DNA from: Atherix ibis
Lineage: Eukaryota; Arthropoda; Insecta; Diptera; Athericidae
Direction of reading: 5' to 3'
NCBI GenBank assembly: GCA_958298945.1
Contig: OY282605.1
Span: 24,096,811 to 24,160,810, forward strand
Length of the DNA: 64,000 nt
Shown here piece by piece: positions 35,291-45,768 of this stretch. Every line of letters starts with the position of its first letter. Within the stretch, counting starts at the first letter, position 1. The notes below the pieces were generated by a model. It saw nothing but the letters and a program-made list of their open reading frames with translations, was not told the DNA's origin and made no database searches. Both the position numbers and the translations under genes were made by a program.

Positions 35291-35670
35291 ATGGTGGCTG
35301 TAAGAGTACACCAACATATAAGATAATAGGTTGGCGCAGATTAAAAATACCTACCGAAGAAGCTCCTTATTTGAATACTGGACTACCGAAAAGCTCCTTA
35401 TTTGAATACTGGCCTTTTTTTCAAATTTCTTTAAATCACACCAGGTGTCCCTACTCAACCCATAGCAAGTATTCCCAAGTCACAATCGAGGTCCCGTCTT
35501 GCTTCATATATGGCATTACAGCACTCCAATGCACGCACCTTTTGGACCCAAAGATCTTCAATTTTGACAGATCTGTCCAGATTATATTTTTTCTTCAATA
35601 AAACTTAATAATTTCAACTTTGGATAAATCTTAAGGAAAAAGGATTGAATTAATACTTTTCAGGATAATA

Positions 35671-36868
35671 CCAGGTGTATACGCTTGAATAAAAAAAACA
35701 CATATTTTCATAGAAAGCAAAAACAAATTTATTCAAAGTACTTGCCCTCGCTAGCTACGCACTTTTCCCATCTCTCGGGCGATTTGTGGATACCACGCCA
35801 AAAAAAATTTCTTTTCTTTCGAGGCAAATCACTCATCAAGCCATTTTCGGACGTCTTTGTAAGAATCGAAGTGCTGCTCAGCGAGCGCGTGGGCCATCGA
35901 CGAAAACCGGTAGTAGTCGGAAGGGGCCAGGTCTGGTGAATATCCCAGTTGAGTGTCTCCAAGTAGTTTCAGACCATTTTTGACGTGTGCAATGGTGCGT
36001 TGTCGTGGAGGAAAATCAGCTTGTCATATCTTTGTTGATAATCCGTCCTTTTTTCACGCAGAACACGGTGCAATTTGATCAGTTGTTGGTGGTAACCGTG
36101 GCCATTAACAGTTTCATCAGGTTTGAAACGCATAGCATCGTCTATGCGTTTCAACCAAACGCATAGCATCGTCTTCCGTCCGAAGCGATTTGGTCTTGGG
36201 GAAGAAGTTGATGGATGGCCGGGATCAACCCACAATTTCTTCCGTTTAGAATTCTAGAAATATATCCACTTTTTAATGCCTGTCACAATCCGATGCCAGG
36301 AACGAGTTTCTTTTTTGTCTGGCGAGCAAGATTTCGTATGTGTTTTGGTGTCGCTCTATCTGCCTATTGTTCAATTTATTCAGCACCCATTTTCCGATCT
36401 TTTCAATCTTCCCCATGGCACGCAGACGCATGGAAATGGCTAGTTGAGTAACATCCAATTGCTCCGTGAGCATTGTTTGCGATTGGGTATCGTCTTCGTC
36501 CAAAAGAACCTGCAATTGATGGTCCTCAACCTTCCTAAGCCGATTTTCACGCTTCTTGTCCCACATGTCAAAATTGCCGTCTTTCAACCGACGAAATCAA
36601 TCTTGACACGTTGTTTGCGATAGAGTACTCTTCTTCAAATTGAAGCAGAAAAGCAGAGCATTCCGCATATTCTATTTTTCTGGCACAAAACTAGACATGA
36701 TTACCAAAGGAAAAATGTATGTTGTTGTAAGAAATTGCTAACAATGTGCACTGATTAATGTTGACAGATGTCAAACTCATACTAAAAAAAATGGCGTGCC
36801 CATGTTAGCCTAATACGCTCACTTACGCCATCTATGATCAAACAGCGGATTTAAATTTATACACCTGG
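35671..36868 (-). mobile_element. Mos1-like (mauritiana-subfamily) mariner
   Basis: The 1198-bp element is flanked by TA at 35669-35670 and 36869-36870. Ends are CCAGGTGTATACGCTTGAAT and the complement of TTAAATTTATACACCTGG, sharing the CCAGGTGTA start known from Drosophila Mos1. The transposase lies on the minus strand. A 414-bp relative with the same ends and 5' region is at 54993-55406. Confidence 0.92.
35729..36698 (-). pseudogene. Mos1-like mariner transposase, inactivated
   Basis: On the minus strand ATG at 36698 gives MSSFVP, then broken frames. Recognisable parts are DGNFDMWDKKREN, LLDEDDTQSQTMLTEQLDVT (helix-turn-helix region), NNRQIERHQNTYEILLARQK, GRKTMLCVW, FLHDNAPLHTSKMV (second Asp), a YSPDLAPSDYY-type third-Asp motif, and WRGIHKSPERWEKCVASEGK before the stop at 35729. 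Wording matches Mos1 throughout. The first-Asp region (GDEKW in Mos1) falls in a damaged stretch near 36250 and there are several frameshifts and a small internal duplication (about 36131-36180). Confidence 0.9.
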
Positions 36869-36870
36869 TA

Positions 36871-37690
36871 TTTAGGCAAATTAACAAAGCAAAATACTTG
36901 GACTTCCCAAAAAAAGTATTATAAAAATTTAACATTAAGTAGTACCTATTAAAAATAAGGGTGATAGGTGGTGTGCGATAGGAACTTGGTCCAACAAAAA
37001 AAAAAGGACACTAACATGGATATTAGGACGTTTTTTTAATTGTTGCAGAAATGATAGAATATTTAAACTGTTATGTTGTCACATACTTTTGGCCTGCAGT
37101 GTACGTATATGCCCACCGAATTTGCACTCACCGGAAGCCTATACTCCATCCCAAACCATCCAAGTACCACCATGACGACAGCTTGTAAATTTGTCTCTGC
37201 CCTAAATCTTTGAGGGAATGGGCTTTTCTTCAAATATTATCTTTTGATTTCTTATACTGCACTCAGCTCCATATTAGGGTGGCTGTGACATTATTACCCT
37301 TTTCGGCTGAATTCTGATGAAATTTCATCGCACAACAGTAAGCATTTGTGAATTGATTTTTGCAAATTCGAACTTTTTCTCTTCATACAATCGATCGTGA
37401 CAATAATTGAAAAGTTGACTTTCATGTTTTTATCAATTTTTGGCAAACTTTTCTTTCTTTTCATTTATTTATTTATTATTCAGTTTATAGAAATTTTCTG
37501 GAAAATTATATATTATTCAAGTTTTTATTTTTTAAACATTTTCTTTATAAGGAAACGTTTATCATTGATATGTGAAATAATTTTTAATCGAATTTTAAAG
37601 TACCATAAAACCCAAAAAAAAAATTTTGTTTAAGGAATATTTCTATATTGTTCTTTTTGTAAAGATCCAATTGGAATTTCTTTTATATAT
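36871..37690. other. No gene recognised
   Basis: A+T-rich sequence. The part 37080-37290 is more mixed in composition but no frame or family motif was found. It lies between the Mos1-like element and the duplicated block, where exon 3 of the decayed lipase copy might have been expected. No GFSLGG-like coding sequence is present. Confidence 0.5.
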
Positions 37691-37915
37691 ATTTAAATAT
37701 TTTATTTATATTGTAATTTATAGTCTTATAATGTTTGTAAGTTTGTCTTTATGTGAAATTTTAATAGTTATCCAATTAATAGTTTGGAAAGTAAAATTTA
37801 ATTAAAAATACGTTTTACTTATATATTGATTACAAATTTTTTAATTATACTATTTCATTTTTGCCATTATATATAAAATATAATACTATTAAAAAAATAA
37901 TCACATCTAAACCAT
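37690..37915 (+). repeat. Short family R derivative, copy B of a duplicated block
   Basis: It matches 32905-33150: GTCTTATAATGTTTGTAAG, then AGTTATCCAATTAATAG, ATATATTGATTA, TTTGCCATTATATATAAAAT and CACATCTAAACCATAA. The right end is replaced after CCATAA by lipase-derived sequence. Confidence 0.65.
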
Positions 37916-37917
37916 AA

Positions 37918-38290
37918 CTGCATTGCGATTACACAGCCGTGGTAATCCTGCATTGCGATTACACAGCCGAGGCGGTGTTGTCTCAGGTAATCCTGCACTT
38001 TCATAGGCGCAACATTTCAAAATAGGCTCTATGAAAATTAGGAAATTATATGTAAAATATTTGTTGAAGTTAATATCATATTTAATCAAAGTTTAAATTG
38101 GCAACTAGGCAAAGAGAAACAGTTGCTTTAGGTGATTACATATATTTGCTTAGTCAGTTTAGACTATCCAATTTATGTCTCGGAAAATACACTTAAATAA
38201 AAAACATTTTAAATTCAGATTTTTATAACAAAAATTATTTATTATATTTCATAAAAACATTTATTATATTTCATAAAATATTTTATAATC
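37918..38290 (+). pseudogene. Lipase exon 4/intron 4 duplicate fragment
   Basis: From about 37966 the sequence follows the end of functional exon 4 (29518-29600): CAGCCGAGGCGGTG, GGTAATCCTGCACT, TCATAGGCGCAAC and ATTTCAAAATAGGCT. It continues into the intron, including TCAGTTTAGACTATCCAATT, the start of the family R element also found in lipase intron 4 (29672-29691). An internal roughly 33-bp duplication (GGTAATCCTGCATTGCGATT) lies at 37918-37977. Stops and base changes abolish the frame. Because both exon and intron were copied, this was a DNA-level duplication, not a retrocopy. Confidence 0.75.
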
Positions 38291-38429
38291 TTTAAGTTTG
38301 GGCTAAAAAAAGCGTCGCAGAAAAAAAATTCTGTTCGAAAAGTCAGCATCCAAAGATCGACAGTTATGCTGATTTTTGTACAAAAATTCACCTTGTTTCG
38401 GTAACCTCCACTAATTAAACGACTCAATT

Positions 38430-38900
38430 TTCCTAAGCAACCTTTACCTTGGTGATATGAACGACCGAAATAAATGTTGATACGACGGAACTCTTGATGA
38501 TAGATTACTTAAGCGAACTCCAACTTAACAAGTTTTAACTAAGAAATTGCTACTTAAGTGACCTATAACTGAGAGACCTCTACTTGACCGACATCTAACT
38601 GAGAAACTTTTACGTTGGCGATCTGAACGACTTCTACTTGACCTCACTGAGAGTCTTATACCTGAATGACCTCTAACTGAGAGACCTATACTTGCACATC
38701 CTCTACTTATGCCATGTTTACCTAATCAATCTCAAATTTACCAGGATGTACATAAGCAACTCTAACCTATCAATCTTCATCTAAGTAATCTATAATACCA
38801 ATGACTTTTGCTTCGTTAAATTATAACTGAGACACCTTCACGTAAGTTACATCTAAATGGGCGACATCTCTTCGCCCGGATAATATCTATTGAGAAACCT
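38430..38900 (+). repeat. Degenerate ~16-bp tandem repeat
   Basis: About 470 bp are composed of poorly conserved units near CTAACTGAGAGACCTCTACTTGA. Examples are ATAACTGAGAGACCTCTACT, ATCTAACTGAGAAACTTTTA and CTCTAACTGAGAGACCTATA. Spacing between ACTGAG or ACTTGA cores is about 14-17 bases. Composition is less A+T-biased than the flanks. No function can be assigned. Confidence 0.6.
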
Positions 38901-39140
38901 TTAAAAATTGATATTCAACTATTAAATAATAAAAAAAAAATTTAAAAAATGTAATCAATTTTACAATTGAATCCCTTTTTACCGAACGTTACAACAAATA
39001 ATTTTTGTAATTAAGAATTTTTAACCTCCACATATCTGCCAAATTCTATATAGAAAAAAAAAGATTTTCTAAAATAAAATAAAGGCTTCCCTTTTTAAAA
39101 TAAAATATGAAATGATAAATTATAAACTAAATAAATTTTA

Positions 39141-40408
39141 CCTCCTTCTTCATTGTCTTCTTCTTCTTCATCTTCTTCATCTTCTTAATCTTTTTCTTCT
39201 TCTTCCTCTTCTTCATCTTCTTCTTCATTTTCTTCATTTTCTTCATCTTCTTCAAATTCTTCATCTTCTCCATCTTCTCCACATTCTTCATCGTTTTCAT
39301 CTTTTCAATATTTTTCATCTTCTTAATCTTCTTCATCTTCTTCTTCTTCTTCCTCTTCTTCATTTTCTTCTTATTCTTCCTCTTCTTCATTTTCTTCTTC
39401 ATCTTCGTCATCTTCTTCATCTTCTTTATCTTCATCTTCTTCTTCATTGTCTTCTTCTTCTTCATTGTCTTCCTCTTCTTCATCTTCTTCATCGTCTTTA
39501 TCTTCTGCAACTTCTTCATCTTCTCCATCTTTTCCACATTCTTCATCGTTTTCATCTTTTCAATATTTTTCATCTTCTTCATCTTCTTCTTCTTCTTCCT
39601 CTTCTTTATCTTCTTCTTCCTCTTCTTCATTTTCTTCTTCATCTTCTTCATCTTCTTCATCTTCTTCATCTTCTTCATCTTCTTCATCTTCTTCATCTTC
39701 TTTATCTTCTTCATCTTCTTCATCATCATCATCTTCTTCTTCTTCATTGTCTTCTTCTTCTCCATTGTCTTCCTCTTCTTCATCTTCTTTATCGTCTTTA
39801 TCTTCTGCAACTTCTTCATCTTCTCCTTCTTTTCCACATTCTTCATCGTTTTCATCTTTTCAATATTTTTCATCTTCTTCATCTTCTTCTTCTTCTTCCT
39901 CTATTTTATCTTCTTCTTCCTCTTCTTCATTTTCTTCTTCATCTTCTTCATCTTCTTCATCTTCTTCATCTTCTTTATCTTCTTCATCTTCTTCATCATC
40001 ATCATCTTCTTCTTCTTCATTGTCTTCTTCTTCTTCATTGTCATCCTCTTCTTCATCTTCTTCATCGTCTTGATGATGATCTTCTTCTCTTATTTATCTT
40101 CTTTTTCATCTTCAATATTTTTCTTCTTTTTCATCTTCTTCATCTTCTTCATCTTCTTCATCTTCTTCTTCTTCTTCATCTTCTTCATCATCTTCTTCTT
40201 CATCATCTTCTTCAGCTTCATTGTCTTCTTCTTCTTCATTGTCTTCCTCTTTTTCATCTTCTTCATCGTCTTTATCTTCTTCAATTTCTTCATCTTCTCC
40301 ATCTTCTTTACATTATTCATTGTCTTCCTCGTTTCATCATTTTCATCTTCTTCCTCTTCTTCTCCTTCTTCTTTTCCATTTTTCTCTTCTTTCCTTTTTT
40401 CTCTTCAT
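39141..40408 (+). repeat. Kilobase homopyrimidine (CTT/CAT) array 2
   Basis: About 1.27 kb of CTTCTT/TTCATC/CTCTTC variants on the plus strand. A longer marker, TCTTTTCCACATTCTTCATC followed by GTTTTCATCTTTTCAATATT, recurs near 39270, 39525 and 39828, giving a higher-order spacing of about 255-300 bp. It is preceded by AAACTAAATAAATTTTACC, which resembles a family R end. Very long frames in several phases (for example 432 codons of Leu-Leu-His-type) are artefacts of the repeat. Confidence 0.93.
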
Positions 40409-40444
40409 AAAGCAGGCAAACATTCAATTTTCCGTCAATTCCAA

Positions 40445-40885
40445 TGGTGACCGTCCTTAACCAGCAGACCGCTCCATCATGCCTTCATGCACATTTGTGC
40501 AACTAGCTAGTTCTATCTCTAACAAGCTCCATTCATCCCAGGTAGGTCTATAACCAGTTACAAGCTAGTTATCCTAACTGTTATCTGCAGTGATAGCACC
40601 CGGGATTCTGCCATCCCTCATTACCAGTCCTAAGACTGTACCTGCGATGTAGGTTATACCACAATCAACATCGTTCCAGCCAAAGGCTCCTCACCTTAGC
40701 CGGGCACGGCGAACGAACACCGTGGGGATGCCGAGGCCCATGATACCAGTCAGTTTAGCTTTAAGAAGTGGCTGGTGAGTAATCTTCCCTCAAAGAGCTA
40801 CAGTAAGAAAACTTGTAATTTCCTGCCACTACTAGGCCAGCTCATAACCGCAGGTTCGCCAAGTCACGCAGGCCACTTCTAGATC
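40445..40885 (+). repeat. G+C-richer dispersed repeat, copy 1
   Basis: About 440 bp, clearly less A+T-rich than its surroundings, matched in order by 48120-48604. Shared phrases include CAGTTACAAGCT, GCAGTGATAGCACCCGGGAT (versus GCAGTGACAGTGCCCGAGAT), CTCACCTTAGCCGGGCAC and CTAGGCCAGCTCA with GGTTCGCCAA. Neither copy has a reading frame. It may be a non-coding part of a retroelement; it is not a tRNA. Confidence 0.65.
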
Positions 40886-41980
40886 TACACTCAAAAGTCT
40901 ATTTGTACTGAAATTAAAACTCTTCATGAGAAATCATGTCATTTGATGACCTCTAAACGGCACTCGTTTTGCCTATGTCAGTGGCTGGACGCAAACATTG
41001 CAGGGTACATTAGTAATAATATCTTCTAAACAATGATTTAAACTCAGAAACACTTTACAAAAAAATAGGTTGATTGTTGATGTAAAAAATTCTAATTGAA
41101 AATATGTAATTTACATAATAATCAACGTTCATCAAACTTTAATAAAAAGATGGAAGAAAACTTAAGAAAATCATTTTGAACTTGACAGAGCTTTCTGTAA
41201 TTTTCTATCCCCCATCTTCAATTGATATGAATTTTAATTAAAAAATATTATTCACAATCGTACGCTTACTATGAGTATTCCATTTAAGTGGGTGGGAGTA
41301 CATAAATCACCACCAATGATCAAATCAATTGAAAGCTTGTCATTAGCACAGTGCCTGCTCTTACTTCATTTTTAATTAAAGAATTGATGAGGAAAAAATT
41401 CCAAACAATTGCACAGATTATAAATGTCAATAAATTCATTGAGAAATTATTTAATAAATTCATTAACAGATGACAATTTTTACTAAATACAAAATTTTAT
41501 TTTATAATTATTTATTGTTAATTCGGAAAATGTTACAGCTCGAGTGTTTTTTTTTTTGGCTGCTCTTTCCAGAAGAACATTGATACCATTGCAAGTGTTC
41601 AAATGCTATTCTCCCCTAAAACGCATTTAAATAAATTCTATTTGGAACATTTGTCATTCCATAAGAGAATCGTCTATTAATAGTGTTCATGAAGTTCTTT
41701 TGGTTATTTTAAAATTTGACTATTTAGAGTTTCCATCAAAAAGTGTAAACAGAATCTTGGAAGTAATTTGTTTCCAAAGAATTATGGGTGCATTTTTTGC
41801 ATTCTATTTTTAAGTAACTATTAACATGGTAGGATTTTTCCTACTTAATAAATCGTTTAAGGAAATTTAAAGACTAAGGAAGGATTTGTAACAATTTATT
41901 TATTGATATTTAGAACTATTAATGGTATTCAAATAAATTACCTTATAGGAAGTATTCGTTCGAAATTTATCTTTAAACTA
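40886..41980. other. No gene recognised
   Basis: A+T-rich single-copy-looking DNA with no frames above background and no recognised repeat. Confidence 0.5.
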
Positions 41981-42437
41981 TTTATCCAATTTGTAATTTT
42001 TGAAGACATAAAAAATTCCGATTTGATTATAAATTTTATTTAATTATATTAACTAAACCTTGGCCATTACATATTATATATAAAATTATTTAAATATCTG
42101 CCCAAAAAGTATTTTCTCAAAAATCTTCTTTATTTTAAAGTTATTTTTATGAGTTTTTTACATATTTTTAAGATAAGAGCATTTAAGTTTAAAAATTGCA
42201 TTATTAAATGCAAGATTTTTTGTGCAAAATTTTATAAGAAAAATTCCAATGACGTCAAAATTGCATAATCTTAGAGGCTTATTGGGCACTTTCAGACTTA
42301 AAGCCTTATTGGAGAGAAAAAAGTTGAGGATTATCCAATTTTCAGTTTTAAAAGTAAAATTTACTAAACTATATTAAAAATATACATTTTAAAATTTTTT
42401 TTAAATTTTATTGTATTTAAAATACTTTGTCATTATA

Positions 42438-43695
42438 TTTGGTGTATAACTTAAAAATGCGGGATTTTTGGCAAACTTTGAGTGTTTATTTTGAAAAATT
42501 TGTTACAATATATTTTATTCAAAGTATTGTCCATCGGAAGCCACTACTTTTTCCCATTTTTCTGGCAACATATGGATTCCGCGCCAAAAAAACTGCTCCG
42601 GTTTTGAGGCCAAGAATGAATCGAGCCAATTTTTGATGCCCTGTTCTGAAGTGAAGCGTATTCCGGTGAGGGCGTTTTGCATGGATCTAAACAAATGGTA
42701 GTCGGACGGGGCAAGGTCTGGGCTATAAGGCGGGTGAGGCAAAACTTCCCAGCCACTGTTTTCCAAATAATTTTTAACCGGTCTTGCAACATGAGGCCGA
42801 GCGTTGTCATGATGGAAAATTATGGCTTCGTGTCTGGTCGCATATTCCGGGCGTTTTTCGGCCAATGCTCGCTTCAAACGGATTAATTGTGTTTGGTAGA
42901 GGTCGTCTGGCCCGATTTCAATAGCTCATAATAGATCACACCCTTCTGATCTCACCAAATACAGAGCATTACCTTGGCGCCATGGATATTTGGCTGGTTG
43001 GTCGGGCTTCACATACGATTTTTTGCGCTTTGGGTTGTCGTAATGAATCCATTTTTCGTCGCCAGTAATGATTCGATTCAAAAACCACTTCTTTTTCTGC
43101 CGTTCAAGCAGCATTTCGGACATGAAATCGCCTTTCAACGTCTCTCGGCTTCAATTCATATGGGACCCAATTTCCTTGCTTTTGGATGAATCCTGCTGCT
43201 TTCAAACGTTTTTAAATGGCTGCTTGAGTGACTCCCAATGATTTTGCAATTTCTTCTTGAGTTCGACAACAGTCTTCGTCGAGTAATGCCTCCAAATCTT
43301 CATCTTCAAACTTTTTTGGCTGACCTGGTCGTTCTTTGTCTTCCGTGTCAAAATCACCACTTCTGAACCGCACAAACCATCTCTCGCGCGTTGAAATCGA
43401 TGGAACATATTCAGGAGAAGCTTCGGTGAGCAATCGATGCGCTTCAGCTGCACTTTTTTTTCAAATTGAAGAAGTAAATCAACACTTCCCGCAAATGGGA
43501 CTTTTTTGGTACGAAATTCGGCCTTTTTGAAGCAAAAAAAATTTTTTTGTTTACACTATTTCGTTCAATGACTAATCGAGAATGAATGACAGATGTTTAA
43601 ACTCCAAAATGCCATATGAGTTATTATTAACACAAACCATGTGTAAAAGTTATGCCATCTGTTGTCAATCCCGCGTTTTTAAGTTATACACCCAA
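42438..43695 (-). mobile_element. Mariner element with TTGGGTGTATAACTTAAAAA ends
   Basis: The 1258-bp element is flanked by TA (42436-42437, 43696-43697). The left end TTTGGTGTATAACTTAAAAA and the inverted right end (TTTTTAAGTTATACACCCAA) match over about 30 bp with few mismatches. The transposase is on the minus strand. The ends and protein differ from the other mariners here. Confidence 0.92.
42515..43540 (-). pseudogene. Mariner transposase, inactivated
   Basis: Minus-strand frames give, in order: EFRTKKVPFAG, EKKSAAEAHRLLTEASPEY, RFRSGDFDTEDKERPGQPKK, LLDEDCCRTQEEIAKSLGVT, NWVPYEL, GDEKWIHYDNPKRKKSYVKP (first Asp), HHDNARPHVARPVKNYL (second Asp), YSPDLAPSDYHLFRSM (third Asp) and EKWEKVVASDGQYFE before the stop at 42515. 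All three catalytic motifs survive, but stops (for example after TQAAI at about 43215, and near 42925) and several frameshifts inactivate it. The wording suggests the mauritiana/cecropia side of the mariner tree; the subfamily is not settled. Confidence 0.9.
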
Positions 43696-44030
43696 TATTA
43701 TATTGTAAAAGTCCAACGACGTCAAAATCGCATAATCTTAGGAGCTTATTGACCTTTTGAAGACCAAAATTCACACTAGACAATAATTTTTTGTAGATAC
43801 AATGGCTCTTTTATAGTTACTTGCGGTTTTTTTTGAGTTAACTGCATGTTTATTTTGTCTATTGATGTATCCAGCGATCAGAAACTGAGCCACATCAAGA
43901 ACCAATCAAGAAGCGTAGAATCAGAGCTTTTGTATACATTTTGAACACTATTCACTTATTTTTGGATAATTAAAAATCTAAATTACCAAATGGCAAATAA
44001 TACGATAAATAAAATTTATAAAAACCAATA

Positions 44031-44936
44031 CGAGGTCTGTACAAACAGTATCGTGAATTTTGAATTCCCGCGGGCTACGTATTTTCGATTTTCGTTTTTT
44101 TTGTGGGTACTCAGTTAATTTTTGACAGCTGCTTTGCTTGCACGTGTTTTGTAAAGTTTTATTCGAAAAGTTTCTCACTTATGCCGACAAGTTCGGCCAT
44201 TTTGAATGTTCAGTTAATTTTTGACAGCTGCTTTGCTTGCACGTGTTTTGGCTCATCTTCGATTTTTGCTCAATTTTGACCAAAAACAGCATCGCATTAA
44301 CATTGCTAAGAAGCTGTTGGACTCTGTCCGCGATGACCCAAATTTGCTCCAGTGGGTCATAACTGGTGACGAATCATGAGTTTATGGTTATGATTTAGAA
44401 ACCAAAGCTCAATCATCGCAATGGAAGCTACCGCACAAGCCAAGACCGAAAAAAGCGTGCGAAGTTCGGTGGAATGTGAAGTTTTCTTCGATTATAGTGG
44501 CGTGGTGCATCATGAGTTCTTGCACAGGGTAGGACGGTCAATAAGGAATATTACATGCAAGTTATACGGAAGTTGCGCGAGGTAATCCGCCAGAAACGGC
44601 CGCATTTGTGGAAGAACTATAATTGGCTTTTGCCATTTTTGGCCAAAAACAACACACTAATAATGTCGCAGCCACCGTATTCCCCAGATCTGGCACCCTG
44701 GGACTTTTTCTTGTTCCCGAAACAGATTCATTGATCCATTTTTTGGAATGGATAAAAATCCCAGACGAGCCAAAACACGTGCAAACAAACCAGCTGTCAA
44801 AAATTAACTGAACATTCAAAATGGCCGAACTTTTCGGCATAAGTGAGAGACATAAGTACCAACATGGTGCCACCAAAAAATCGAAAATCGAATATACTTA
44901 ACCCGTGGAAATTCAATACTTTTTGAACAGACCTCG
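44031..44936 (+). mobile_element. Long-inverted-repeat mariner derivative, complete ends
   Basis: The 906-bp element is flanked by TA (44029-44030, 44937-44938), with ends CGAGGTCTGT and ACAGACCTCG. It is the sister of 21143-22008 and contains the same middle-only transposase piece, here with a stop in place of Trp in the GDES-VYGYD motif and a deleted second-Asp region. The left inverted repeat carries an extra copy of GTTAATTTTTGACAGCTGCT (44116 and 44214). The right repeat mirrors it at about 44775-44825. It is inserted in a family R element. Confidence 0.9.
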
Positions 44937-45169
44937 TACTTTTATTTTTGAAATGATGAAAAAGGCTGTACTTTTCTAACTAAAAAATGGATAATACGTT
45001 AAAAATATGTTATTTTCGTTTTGTTTAAATATCAAAAAAACCCTTAATACCAATAAGACACATATGCCAATACTAAAATAATATTAGTAGAAGCTTTTTT
45101 TTTTAAATAATTTGTTTTACGGGGAAAGGGGGGAGGACGTTTTCCTTTTTGGCTTTAAAATTGTTTGGT

Positions 45170-45768
45170 TTTATTTAAAATGCGCAAATAAAATTTTCTT
45201 TTTGCCAAAAAATATTTTCTCGAAAATTTCAATTATTTTAAAGCTATTTTTATGAGTTTTTCACACATTTTTAAGATGAACTTAACGAATGCTGATTTTT
45301 AAATGCTCTAAAGTTGCATTCTTAAAAATCTAATTCTTAAATTAGATTTTTTGCGCATAATTTTATAAGAAAAAGTCTAACGACATCAAAATTGCATAAT
45401 CTCAGAGAGGCATAATTGGCCTTTTTGAGATCAAAATTTAGAGTAGACAATAACTATCTATAATTGTATCTACAAATGGCGCTTTTATAGTTACTTGTTT
45501 TAAAGTTTTATATATGTTTATTATATCTATTAACGATTCCACCGATCAAAAACTGAGCCACATTAAGAAGCGATCCAGAATCGTACAATAACAACGTTGT
45601 TAGAAATTTTGTACCCTACTAACTAATTTTTAAATAAATAAAAATATAAAATAATAAATGGCAAATAACAAAATAAATAAAATTTATAAAAATCAATACT
45701 TTTTACATTTAATATTATCAAATAATAAGGCTTTACTTTCCTAACTAAAAAATGGATAATCCATTAAA
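45170..45768 (+). mobile_element. Family R partial copy
   Basis: It begins inside the element (TTTTTGCCAAAAAATATTTT) and follows the usual order: TTTTATGAGTTTTTCACAC, GTCTAACGACATCAAAATTG, TTGTATCTACAAATGGC and the right end CTAACTAAAAAATGGATAAT. It is closely similar to the copy at 42050-44998 and lies right behind it, so the two form a tandem pair. Confidence 0.65.

Larger units (their letters stand above)
41981..45000 (+). mobile_element. Compound family R locus with two nested mariners
   Basis: A first partial copy (about 41981-42300) has TTTATCCAATTTGTAATTTT and ATTCCAATGACGTCAAAATT. A second starts at about 42303 (GGATTATCCAATTTTCAG), is interrupted at TA 42436 by a 1258-bp mariner and resumes at 43696 with AGTCCAACGACGTCAAAATC. 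It is interrupted again at TA 44029 by a 906-bp mariner derivative and ends at about 44998 with CTAACTAAAAAATGGATAAT. Removing both insertions restores the usual family R order. The R element is therefore older than both mariners. Confidence 0.75.

Noticed and set aside
39112..40410. 432-codon Leu/His-rich frame and overlapping Ser- and Lys-rich frames
   Set aside because: Same simple-repeat artefact as at 33.3-34.4 kb.
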